From positions 14,736,078-14,800,077 of the forward strand of contig CM063249.1 of assembly GCA_032158295.1 (NCBI GenBank): a stretch of DNA of 64,000 nt, given 5' to 3'. The notes beneath the pieces were generated by a model, which saw nothing but the letters and a program-made list of their open reading frames with translations, did not search any database and was not told the origin of the DNA. Positions 11,713 through 22,840 of the stretch are shown piece after piece. The DNA is from Pycnopodia helianthoides (Eukaryota > Echinodermata > Asteroidea > Forcipulatida > Asteriidae). Every line of letters begins with the position of its first letter. Positions within the stretch are counted from its first letter, which is position 1. Both the position numbers and the translations under genes were made by a program.

Positions 11713-13139
11713 ATAAGTTTATATTTTGTGAAATGTTCTAAATGATGACATGAAAATCTTAAATTGGTATTTGGGGTTAATTGTTGACCTTTTCATGGCA
11801 GTTATGGTAAATGCAAAGAAGTTTGGAGATTTACTAGGCAGCGGATCCCATTTTGATGAACCAAAATCAGAACCATAAAATGTGCATAGAATTTCAGGAA
11901 AAATAAACATCTTTGTTGTAGTTTCTTGGACATAAATACCTAATTTGATGACAATTTTACAGGTTGAGTTGAATATAACATCATGCTTGCCTTAAAGTAA
12001 CCCAAAACTAAAATTATTTACTTAAAAAAAACTTCACACCAGTAGAATCACTTGTATTATTTCTTTCGAGAATTACAACGTGGAAAAAGAAAAATGTTCC
12101 TGAAAATTTAAAACAAGCAAAGGTGCACAAAATCTGTGACAAAAAGTAAACGTTAATTAGCTGAACTTAAAAACATGACCAACCATTGATGAAGTTTCCA
12201 CAGCTCAGCAGTGTAGTAACAAATAAGATAATTGCAATTGGTCTTCCAAAAGATCCTTGCGCAGAAAAAAGTGAACAAGCTATAAATTTATCGATTTTAG
12301 GGCTAGTTCATATACAGATAAATTTGATTCTTATGTTGATGTTAAATTATATTGTTTAATTAATGTCAAAACAATTTGAGTTGCAAATAAAATGATTCTT
12401 TGATTGTAGCAAGAAATATGCTTCACTCCTTTACGTTGTGTATTTTTGTACATTTTATGTTATGGTTACAAGTATTAAGAAAGATAATTCATAATTATAT
12501 CGAATAATTTTAGTTGAACACTTCATCTAGAACCTAGCGATTCATTTGACCCTACCCCACTCCAAACTTTGTGACTAAATCCAACCTTGCGCAAATAAAA
12601 AAGATCGGTCCCATTCAGTAAACCAGTACAATATATACCCTGTGATATATGAGTAGACGGGGAAATCCAACAAAGATGGCTGCAGTAAAATAGGTCTATA
12701 TCATCTCAATCCTTTCCTTGAAAAGTGCAGTAAATAGAATCTGTTAATCTCATCAGCGTACAAATTATAACACCACTATATAAGCTTGGAAATACCATAA
12801 CTCCTTTAATCCATAAAGTACCATACCTTTAAAAACTTTCTTAACACCCGTCATATCTTCAATACATAATTTCCTTAACCTATGAATGAAAAAAAGTTCT
12901 AACCTTTCAATTAAAGATTGATCACTACTCCAATGTTGAATGTATTACAATGTATTACCTTGAAATACATGCTATAGCACAATTAAAACAGGGCCACATT
13001 AAAACATTTAACGAGGGACATCAATACAGATAACGCTATATCTTTAATACATTTGGGTCCTATAAAACAATGTTACAAGAAAAATACATGTACATTCTTT
13101 CAATTCAATTTGCACTGTTCCTTTGAATCCTTATCCACC
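11713..13139. other. Intergenic, no gene seen
   Basis: AT-rich sequence with AATAAA words at 12386 and 12595. No splice-bounded open frame of interest was found on either strand. Confidence 0.4.
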
Positions 13140-13745
13140 CATTAAGTGGCGGTACCCAAAGGCTATTCTACCCATGCCAGAATGTTCCTCCCAAATAGGC
13201 CCAGTCCAATAACTATTCTAATCATGCCCATCTCCCAGCCAGCCATAACCAAACATGATGACTACTAGTCCATCTCCCTACCCTCATATCTAACCAGCTC
13301 AGGCCACTGGCTGACTGACCCCAGCCCCTTGCCAGTAGTCCTCAACCCACCTGCTTGATCATGTTCGACCAGCCATCACCCAAGCACAAATAACCTAGTC
13401 CATGTCCCTACCTTCACGCCTAAGCCTTCAGTCCAACCAACTCAATCCACTGGCTGACAAACTGCCAGCAACCTCCAAGCCCAACCCCGATGATAGCCAT
13501 CCAGTCCCCCAGCCCACTAACCCCATTGAACACAACCCTCTAGCCCAACCCCAGTGAACAGTCATCCAGCCCAACCCCAGTGATCATAGCCATCCAGGCC
13601 TACCCCAGTGATCACAGCCATCCAGCCATCCCAGATCAACCTCACTGACTGTCATATAGCCCTCCAGCCCTCCCCAGTGACTGCCCTATAGCCCTCCAGC
13701 CCCTCAACCCAGAGCTCCAAGGCCCTTGGTGAACCCTCAGATCAG
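13140..13745 (+). repeat. C-rich degenerate minisatellite
   Basis: The strand is strongly C/A-biased and built of variants of 'agccatccagcccaacccc' joined to 'agtgatca', with irregular spacing near 30 bp. It is best preserved at 13485-13710. The open frames it creates are composition artefacts. Confidence 0.65.
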
Positions 13746-13849
13746 CCAAAAATCCAAGGCTCAGGCCAGGGAAAACTTTTGGTGAAAAATTTTCTAAGTC
13801 AAGCCATTCTAATATTCATCAGGTCGAAAATCGTATGATTTTCATGAAA

Positions 13850-13915
13850 GCTCAGTAGCAGAGCGGTAAGAGATAGAGGCTACAGAGCTGAGGGTACCCG
13901 GTTCAAGCCCTACAC
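13850..13915 (+). repeat. tRNA-like sequence (SINE head), plus strand
   Basis: An A-box-like stretch (AAGCTCAGTAGCAGAGCGG) is followed about 30 bases later by a B-box-like GGTTCAAGCCC. The acceptor stem does not close and the anticodon arm is irregular, so this is a tRNA-derived element and not a working tRNA gene. Confidence 0.55.
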
Positions 13916-13967
13916 TATTTTACTAGAAATTAAAAAAAAGTTCTTTTTTACTGGTAAAAAAGGGTCC

Positions 13968-14045
13968 AGGCAGGATTTGAACCCCCGAGCTCACAGCCCC
14001 AGAAATCTGGAAGCTGTGAGCTAGCCCACTGGGCTAAATCGCCAC
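13968..14045 (-). repeat. tRNA-like sequence (SINE head), minus strand
   Basis: On the minus strand: TTTAGCCCAGTGGGCTAGC as an A-box arm, a long anticodon/variable region with paired TCACAGC and GCTGTGA, then GGGTTCAAATCCTGCC as B-box arm. It faces the plus-strand tRNA-like sequence at 13850-13915 about 50 bp away. Pseudo-tRNA or SINE is the likely reading. Confidence 0.55.
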
Positions 14046-14895
14046 TTGAAAAAATTTGCTCGGACGTTATATATAAACCTTAGGATGGATAGGTCAAAAA
14101 AAGATTTAAATAATTAGACGTGACCTTTGACCTATGACCTTTGCATGAGCCAGGAGAGGAAAAAGATAATGAATCAATTTGTGTTTGTGTCTGATTAAAA
14201 ATAATTTATTCGTAGAATAAAAACCCCTATTACATATCACAGTATGATTTAACGAGTAAACATAAAGACAATTAAAACTATAAAAAATAACACTGTAGTA
14301 GATAAACAATACGAATTACAAATCAAATATTAACAAATATGTGGCAGATGTATGGGTCCTTATGGTTGGTAATAATTAAGTTAATCAAAACTTGGATGCC
14401 TCAATATTTTTACTTTATAATGATTTTAACGCATAAAATTACACAATATTGCTGTAAAACAGATTCAAAATATTGCATGGCCTCATCAATTTGTATGAGA
14501 ACCCTTTAAAGACTACACATTGCTTGCAATCTAAGTGCGTTATATCAACCATGATACCTCAAGTTCATGGCAATAATGTATATTTTTATTGGTCACTGTT
14601 AGAGGGCGCTATATAATTACCTATCCTCCCCTCATTTTAGTAAACCTTGATCAAATTACACTCCTATACACACATCTTGACAAATTATAAAATAAGTAAT
14701 GTTTCTTACATTTGCTAGGAGGCTTTATAGAATTAAAGTTTACTTTAATGTTATTTACTACCAATAAGAGTGTGGAATCATTCTGATTGTATATACACTG
14801 ACTGAATAAAATTAATTTCTTTATTATATATCTTTATTTTCTTATCACGGTTAAAGTATAAAACGATAAGTTTCTGAAGCGAGGCTGCTTTTTTG
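14046..14895. other. Intergenic, no gene seen
   Basis: AT-rich with no supported exon. Confidence 0.4.
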
Positions 14896-15118
14896 CACGG
14901 CTTAGTAAATGCATCGATTATGCTCAAAATGCAAACTATCATTCAAAATCTGCAGCGCCTGTTTAAAAAAACTAATTGCAATATTTCGTTTCACCGACTG
15001 TGTAAGTACGGCTTAGTGAATGCATCAATTATGTTCAAAATGCAAATCATCATTCAAAATCTGCAGCGCCTGTTTAAAAAAAACTGATCGCGATATTTCG
15101 ATTTACCGACGGCGTAAG
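14896..15118 (+). repeat. Tandem duplication, period 111 bp
   Basis: The block that begins 'acggcttagt', passes 'caaaatctgcagcgcctg' and ends 'accgac..cgtaag' occurs at 14896-15006 and again at 15007-15118, roughly 90 percent alike by eye. Both copies share a frame without stops, which produces a spurious 64-codon open frame. Confidence 0.75.
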
Positions 15119-17104
15119 TAGAGTGATGTAGAGTACGTAGAAAGTACACATTCAAGTTTACCGTAATATTTGCATAGATATAAGTATATATATTATTTAT
15201 ATTTCATGATAAATAAAACACCACTGAGGTTCGAGTTTAAAATCCTCAAGCTGTAAGTACTTAATGTAAAAGATATATATTAAAAATCAATATCTTGTTA
15301 GAAAATTGTTTAGAAAATACATGTTAGCAAGTTAAAGAGTTATATGTTTCACTGAAATTAAATCATCGATAATAGTTTCATTAGTTTTATTGAACATAAT
15401 TAACAATAAAAAGTAAATGTACATGTAAATGTACAATTACACATACATGAAGGTCAAAGTTGTTCAATATTCAGACTAAGATTAGAGGTCATGGCTCACT
15501 GATTATAAAGTTCATGCCAGTGATTCTGTTTACTGTTAGTAATCGTCATGTATAGGCCTGACTTATTTATAGAGGGCTTAAACCCCAAAGAACCACCCAC
15601 AGTAATACAACCTTTTTAAATATGTATGTAACCAAGTATATATATTATAACTACTATCTTAAAAAAAAAAATTCTGTCATTTTATGTAATAAAATTGGGC
15701 TGTCTACATGGATCTTAAGCGGATCCTGATTCCCAACATTTGTATTTTTCTTCTCACCCGTTACCCAACAAATGATTTTATTAGACGACCATTATGTCAA
15801 TGAAAAGGGATTTTAAAAGAACAAAAATTAACCACTAGTTGTATGTTAGATACAAAAATGTTGGGTGTTAGACTATAGTTTATCATTATTTTAACATATT
15901 TATCTTTAAGTTAGTTTTTAAGAACTAATTTCATGTAGTTAGTATTGTATTAATTGTAGGCCTACAATTTGTAACACATACTTCTTAGAGCTAGATTAAT
16001 GTTGACATCTAATTTATTTATATTCTAAATGTTGTAATAGTCATGTCACTGTTATCATTTGCTTTTGAATAAAGTAACACAATGATATCATTTGTTTGTC
16101 GAGATTATAATTTCATTGCTTAAGATTTCACATTTATGTATTTGAGGGATAAAATATTCAAAAGAAAAAGACTTTAAAAGGTATGTTAAATTTATAATGC
16201 ATTTATTTAACATTGATGAATTAATTTAAAACTTAATTAAAGTATTGAATGTTAGTTTGAGACAATACCTTTATCACATATTCATTGTTAAATTCACGAA
16301 CTGCTATAAACAAACATGAATTTTGTTTATGTTTTACTATAAATTGTTGATTGATAACATGCTATGTTAATGTGGCCATTTGTGGCTACTTGTTTTTAGT
16401 CAATTTAATCATATCAAAGGAATTATTTCTTTTCAGATTTTAATGGTGAAATTTAATGGAATTTTAATAAATATATCAAAATATATTGATATGTAAAACA
16501 AACTTTGTTGGCATCAAAGCCCTATCTAGAACAAAACCAATAATATAAATGGTTTACCATTATGTTAGTGTTTTTAATTCCTTGTTTGAATTCCCAATTT
16601 TGTAATTTATTTGGTTAAATGAACATTATTTTCCCCCCAGATCTACCTTCTCCATAATAACATATTGTATGTGGTTTAGTGTTTTTAAAAGTCTTATGTA
16701 TTAAATATATTTAATATACACGTATTGCAATATTCTTGTTAATTGTGAACTTTTGTTATAATTATGTACATTTGTCAGTGACTTATGGAAAAATAAAATA
16801 ATAACACATTCCAGTGCATTTACACAGGTCTTGTTGACAAACAATAACGTCCCCTTTCTGTGCCAGAAAAAACTCAGATGTTTTGCCGAAGTATTTTCAA
16901 TGCGCGGTGACTTTATGTCTGCCCGATTCGAACTCATACGCAGCAGCCTCGCTTCTGTAGTTATGAATAATTAATTTTGGGCAAAAAACTACCACATTAT
17001 CATATAATGTATCTACAGTCATCTCAAAATGGACTCATAATCGTATGACTAATAATAACCAATAATTTGTAGGTACACCATTGCAAGCATTTTAGTTCAG
17101 TCAA
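15119..17104. other. AT-rich intergenic region, no gene seen
   Basis: About 2 kb of strongly AT-rich sequence with no convincing exon, long repeat or RNA signature. It contains the AGGCCTA word (15957) typical of this genome. Confidence 0.4.
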
Positions 17105-17225
17105 ATCTCTGCACCACCACTTGAATCTTTGCACACCATCAATAGAATCCTCAAACAACAAATGGAATTTCCCCACATCGAATGGAATCTCCGCACAACA
17201 TAAATTGAATCTCTGCACCATTTAT
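17105..17225 (+). repeat. Degenerate short tandem repeat
   Basis: Five diverged copies of a unit of about 22-25 bp based on 'gaatctctgcaccac' lie between 17105 and 17225. Recognised by eye; the copies differ in length. Confidence 0.5.
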
Positions 17226-17958
17226 CAACGCTCTAAGATCTCCAATATTATAGTTTTAAAAAACGCATATGTGCTTGCTTGCAAAGTGTACTTATTTACA
17301 AGACGTTAAATGTATAATGCTGCAAAAACAGCACACTATACGACGATAACAGAAAACATCATACAATATCTTACAGTTGAAAACAGAATGCTTAGTTTTT
17401 CATTCCTGATTGCTAGATGAACAGCTAAGATGTCTTGATAATACTGATGTTTACCGGCGCGTTCCTATCCTTTGTACCTTGTAGCCGTCAAGATGTCAGT
17501 AGAGATGATTCCCCTTGCACTTGATTTCAGATAGCTATTAGTTACATCTCTGGCTCTGAAAGGTCAAGTTGACAGGTTTAAAAAATGAGTACAAGACAAC
17601 AAATGCAAAGTGCAAAGTCTAATTTTTGTTGTTTTCACAGTCATCATTGTTTCTATACTTGATTTTGAACCATTTCTGATATAACATAGTACTCTGTATG
17701 AAAGGTTTACAAATAACTTGTTTCAAAAAAATGAAATTTTAATCTATTTTGTAACATCTACACTCGGGGATGGGTGGAATATTTTGAGCTTACAGATCTC
17801 TCCTGACTGGGAATGGGAGCAGGAGGAGCCCCCCTTGATGGCGAAGTACATGCCATCAACAGGGTGTTTGGGGCATATCCCACGAACTGTTCAGACCATT
17901 CCCTTTCTCCACCACAGGACACGGAATTTCGATGGGTTAGACTTTGTGGTCTAATAGG
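17226..17958. other. Non-coding or unassigned; possible 3'UTR of minus gene
   Basis: No exon is firmly supported. A plus-strand frame at 17718-17954 with an acceptor-like 'gagcttacag' is present but isolated. No AATAAA on the minus strand marks the end of the gene at 17959. Confidence 0.3.
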
Positions 17959-20648
17959 CTAGTGTTCTAGGATAGTATGGTCTACTTTTCTCCTGGCCAG
18001 TGAATACAAAGGTACATCTCCAGTAGATTTAGGAGTGGGCCTGGTTCTGGTGGCTTTTTCAGATGACAGGAACCGTGAGGGTGTGTCACTGGTACTTGTG
18101 GTAGACTTGCACACTTTGCCTTTACAGTAGACCAAGAGGCCAGTGAACCAAAGGTGGCTCAGTCTTTCCTTTTGTTCTAGAAATGGCACCTTTTTTGGAG
18201 GACAGGAGTAGGACCCCAAAAATAATTGGAGGCGGCCCCCCCCACAGGTTCCTCGGCACGAGGCCGTGGACTACTGGGCATGAGAGTCCATGGACACTAA
18301 AGTATTTTTGCTTCGTCTTCCATTGATTCTTGCAAATTTACTTTAAAAAAGGTTCATGACCATAGTTAAGTGTTAACGTTTCAATGCGTAATCCCTGGTC
18401 CAGGCAGTGGAAAGCCACCATAAGTAATCAGTCAGGACCTGTGAATCCTCTTCGTAGCCCAAAGCTAGAGGCGGAGGAATGACGACAAACACAACGTTCT
18501 CAGAATATACCCTTTGAAAAAAGGGGAAATCAGCTGATGCGCTACATGTGAGAAGTTGCATGCCCGATACCAGTTTCTTTTTTTTATTAAATTGTTCTAT
18601 TCACATAACTATTTAGAGGCCGACAGAGATTTTGTAAGAACTTACCAACTGTTGATTCTCTGTGTGTATTTTTTGTACGTTTCATCGTTGGTTTCTTCAA
18701 GGTCAAAAACTGTTGAAGAAAAAGTACATGTTTATTAACTTGTATACACTGGCTTTGAAGTGGCCATCTCGAGTGAGCTGCACGTCCCATCATGTATCAC
18801 TGAAGTTACCTCATGGATAATGGTACAGTCCAAGGTGTACACAAGCATCGCTTAAAGGTGGCCAATAACCACTGCATCGCAAAGATTAAGATTCCTAATT
18901 AAAACGGATCTCAGACATGTCAAATTTCAGTCACGTACACGTGCATACATGACATGTCCATGCTTTATGTTTACTCGCTTGTAAGTTGTACTAATTGCAC
19001 TACTAACTGCAGTCTGGCTGCTGATACAGTAATTACATGGAAACCACAGAGCTGTCATGCACAGAGTGCCTGCCAGACATTAACAGCATCGTCTGATAAA
19101 ATAAACAAATGTCTGGAATGGTTCCACTTTATCAGAGGGTTGGATGTATGTGGGCTGTGTTGACCCTAATGCTAGGATGGGTTTAAGACATGTAGCAGAT
19201 TTTGTCCACTGGGAAGGTGGATGTGTGTGTTTTTTCCCCAGCCCATAACAAAAAAACACTACTGGGAACAGTGTTGTAGTCGAGACCTGGGAGTCCGAGA
19301 CCGAGACCGAGACCTGGAGGTCCGAGACCGAGACCGAGACCCTAAGGTCCGATTCAAGACCGAGACCTTTTGGTCCCAGACCGAGACCTCGAGACCACAT
19401 GTGTAAATTACATACATGTAATAAAATTAGACACATAAAAAATGAAATGAAAGTCTTTTATTGATGTAAAACAAGCTGAGTATGTCTTTTGCTGCTAGAT
19501 AATTACTGTGAAATCTTTTGTGTACTTGTTTTACAACAATATTGTACTGGATAATACAATATTTATCAACAATCAAATATAATAAGTTTGTTCTTTCGGA
19601 TTCAGAAATGTGCCCAAACAGTTGTTTTTTGTTTAGGTTCCTGTCCATTTACAGAATATCTTCATTGCACTGCAGCTCAGAAACATCAACATGGACAAAC
19701 GTGCATTGTCAATGGTTTTTTTTCTTGATCATAATGTAAAAACGTTACATTTTTATCCACTTTCATGAGTATCATATACAAAAGTGAAACTAAGATATGG
19801 CTTAATCAGTGTTATAATTGACATTCAATTTGCAGTTTACTGAGAATCATGAGCAATGAAATCAATTTGAGTAATGTTAATTTGTGTTACTTACTTGGCT
19901 TTATAGGCCTGACTTAAAATGCATAGTGAATACTGAACTTGTCCCTGATAATCCGTGATTCGATTTGTCGTTGAGCAAAAAATGCCAACTGCAGAATGTT
20001 TCTTGTAACCTTCCTTTATGGTCCTTACAACCAAATCTTATTACAGCAGAATTACTGGACATCTTGTGATAATCGTTAAAAAAACCAAACCGAAAACTTT
20101 ATTTTATCATGCCACTCTAGCGAACTCGTACTGTAGTGTATGCACCTGTTTGCACAATGCGCAATGCACCTGTTTACCTTTCACAACGAGTAGTGCATGT
20201 TTTGGTCATAGCTAGAAACTCGCTCCCAATTTTATCGAACTCATGATGGGTAAAGCCGATGGCACAAGCACACACATGGCACTATGCACATGTACATGTT
20301 CAGTACATATAGCTCGCTGCGTGCAAGCTCACACAACCACAAGCGAGGTTGTCTGTACAAACTGCAAGTTTTCTTAAAGTATTTGCTATTTGAATAAATC
20401 AAATAAATTTGCATATTTTGCTGGTCTTGAAGCGAGACCAGGCAAATATTCGAGACCGGAAGGGTCCGAGACCGAGACCGAGACCGAGACCACAGGGTAT
20501 CGAGACCGAGACCAGCAAAAGGTGGTCTCGAGACCGAGACCGGTCTCGAGACCTACAACACTGCTGGGGAACTGACCCCCCCCCTTTGATATGTGGAATG
20601 GTCCTGTCTAGAATTTCAAGAGCATTCAAGTTACTCTGGGCATTGCAA
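17959..20648 (-). CDS. 3' part of an unidentified minus-strand gene (3-4 exons)
   Basis: Seen, in transcript order: exon 20648-20577 after gtttttcccag, reading NAQSNLNALEILDRTIPHIK and then a run of G. Exon 18709-18646 (64 nt) between tttttcttcaacag and AGTTG/gtaagt, reading FDLEETNDETYKKYTQRINS. Exon 18511 onward after ccttttttcaaag, completing a Trp and reading VYSENVVFVVIPPPLALGYE and on to DYALKR-stop at 18373. The last two join perfectly in phase. If the weak donor AAAC/gttaac at 18378 is used, the phase also fits an exon 18176-17959 after gccatttctag, which adds a Ser/Thr/Arg-rich tail ending VDHTILEH-stop. The first exon's donor sits in a nine-base G run, where an AAAG/G cut would restore phase but no GT follows directly. 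A hAT-like element fills the intron. Family not recognised; the hydrophobic VVFVVIPPP stretch suggests a buried strand rather than a clear membrane helix. Confidence 0.5.
19269..20563. mobile_element. Non-autonomous hAT-like DNA transposon with GAGACC repeats
   Basis: Seen: the left end CAGTGTTGTAG (19269) and right end CTACAACACTG (to 20563) are exact inverted repeats. Target duplications flank it: ctgggaa at 19262-19268 and ctggggaa at 20564-20571, alike but for one G. Both ends carry arrays of the hexamer GAGACC (19285-19394 and 20455-20553). Known: CAGTG-type ends with 8-bp target duplications are the mark of hAT elements. The 1-kb interior has no frame resembling a transposase, so the copy is non-autonomous. 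It sits inside the intron of the minus-strand gene. Confidence 0.75.
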
Positions 20649-21019
20649 CTGGGAAAAACAATGAAATACATAACTTGCGAGTCCTCTAGGAGGTAATGGG
20701 GCCCCGAAAAGGGTTTATCGAGAAGGGTCAAAATTATGACAATTAAGTATTCTCAATAGATTACAACTTGTCACTCAAAATGTTAATTTAAGTACCATGA
20801 AAAGATGGTCCTTAATAGTGCGGAATACAAACTAGGTCTCATATTTATACAAGAGCCAGTTGGGGGGGGGGGGGACTGAACCAGTCTATCTTTTCCAGTT
20901 GGGAGCTCAACAGCCCCTGTCATCTCTTAAATGATTACCTAACAACTTTGTTAATCACATCCAATTTGGCCTCTGGCCAATGAAATGTGGTGTCAATAAA
21001 AATGAAACTGAAATGAAAA
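20649..21019. other. Intron-like sequence, no gene seen
   Basis: Upstream of the exon at 20648 on the minus strand. Contains a G run at 20863-20874. No exon is supported. Confidence 0.3.
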
Positions 21020-21449
21020 ACATCTATGAATGAATTGTAATGCTACAAGAAAAATTAACTTCAGTTTAAAACTTGAGCAACAAAAGACATACTGCAAAGG
21101 TTTTCACAGAGCTCCATTTGGGAACAGGGGTACAAATTTAAAGTACACTTTTTGAAATTCACTGGAAAGAGCAGCGCCTTGACAATAGGCTGGTCTTGGA
21201 CATCTACTTGTTGGTGGGTGTTTGGAGATGGTAAGCCTGACTACAACACAAACAAAATGCACAATTTGCAACATTCATTACTTTAAAACATTACTCATCA
21301 GTAAAACAGTTAGTTTCAGCTAAATTGTTTTTATTGCAAAAATAGCAACAGCAATTTGTATTATTATTTTTGTTTAAGGGGGGGGGGGAGGGGAAACATC
21401 AAATGCCTGAAAGTTTGAAAGTTTTCTTGAGGATTTTGGTGCTGGTATA

Positions 21450-21600
21450 CAGTGCCGTAACAAGACATTTTTATTAGGGGTGGGGGGGGGGGCTAAGAAA
21501 TAATTGGGAGGGGCGGGGGGCTATTTTATTTATCAAGCCATTTGTTTGATCTCGGGGGGGGGGGGGGCAGGTGGTAAAGTGTGGGCAATTTACGCCACTG
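21450..21600. mobile_element. Short MITE with CAGTG ends and long G runs
   Basis: Left end CAGTGCCGTAA and right end TTACGCCACTG are inverted repeats with one mismatch. The 151-bp interior is dominated by G runs. No coding capacity. Confidence 0.6.
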
Positions 21601-22800
21601 GGTAGTAACTTGATCATTAGTAGGCCTTGATTTATTTAAAAAAAAAATAAACCTTTGATCAAATGCAATGCAAGTCATCGAAAGCCAAGCTTTGAATATT
21701 TCCAAGTCTTTCAAATCCAACAGAAATAATTCCCACAAACCGACCTGTCCATTTTAAAATGATGGCAAAACATACAATAGCGCATCTGCACACTTTAACA
21801 AGTCAAATTTAGGAATTTTTATGACCCTTTTAATGCTACCCTTAACAAAATTTAAGACCAAAATAAGTGAATAAAGCAGGGGGAGAAATAGCTACTTGCT
21901 CGCTACTTTTTTTCACGCAGCATATTGCAATTTGGATACTTAAATTTCAAAATCTTTAAGGATCCGCAGAAACCCTGTACAAACATATTTAAGTGAACTG
22001 TGGGGCTACAAGAAAATGGCTGATTTCAGAGCAAAAATCAACATTCAATAAACTAGAGAGCTTTAATTGGGACCGGATGTATATTATTTTAATTTTTGGG
22101 AGTTCACCTTTTACTCTAGAGTGCATCTCTTGTACCAAGGTTGTCTTGAACATTTCTTTGCTGACAGGTAGAGCTCTTTCTTACAGGTAGTCTATGCTAA
22201 GCCTTTCTGCAACTCAAACAAAGTGCAAAAATTGGTATTTAAATACATTTATGCATCAGTAAAACAGTTAGGTTCAGATAAAGTTGTTTTTTCTGCAGGA
22301 CTTTTTTTCTTTCATTTTTAATCAAAAAGTAAACGAAGAAGACCAACATTGAAAGCAGCAACAAAATATATGGAAGAACTCAGGATTATTTTTATTTTTG
22401 CAATCAAAATAAGCTACATGATTTTGGGGGATGTCTAATGCATGTGACAGTTCTCTGGAGGTTTGGTGCCGATATGAACATTATCATGAGCTTTAAAAAA
22501 AATAAAAAATAAGTATTTGTTTTAAAAATGAAGCTTTCATATCCAATAGAAAACTTAACCCAGCCTGTCAACTCACAAATAATTGCCAAAACATACAGAC
22601 ATGTTGCAACCAATATATGCAACAGTGATATTGGGATGTCAAATGACTGAGACAATTCTTTTGGAGGATTGTTACTGGTGTGAACATTCAGTGAGCTTTC
22701 AGAATGAAACTTGTCTGGAAAATGACATGAACAATTAAATTACTAAAAGCTAAGAATTCGTAAAAAATCGTTAAAACCTAAAAAAAAAAACACAACCCAC

Positions 22801-22840
22801 CTTTGTTTGATTGCCAAAGGTCTTTCAATGAATTGTATTG
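22801..22840 (-). CDS. Candidate 40-nt mini-exon
   Basis: On the minus strand, the acceptor gcaagtctttttcctgtag and donor AACAAAG/gtgggt bound 40 nt, open as QYNSLKDLWQSNK plus one base. Both sites are strong. The strand matches the gene ending at 17959, so it may be one of its upstream exons; a chance occurrence cannot be excluded. Confidence 0.25.

Noticed and set aside
13850..14045. Functional tRNA genes
   Set aside because: Box-like motifs are present but acceptor stems do not pair and anticodon arms are irregular.
17718..17954. Plus-strand frame following an acceptor-like gagcttacag
   Set aside because: Isolated, opposite to the minus-strand gene, with no matching donor or partner exon.
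19080..19436. Minus-strand frame of 118 codons and a plus-strand frame rich in Arg-Asp
   Set aside because: Most of both frames is the GAGACC hexamer array at the end of the hAT-like element.
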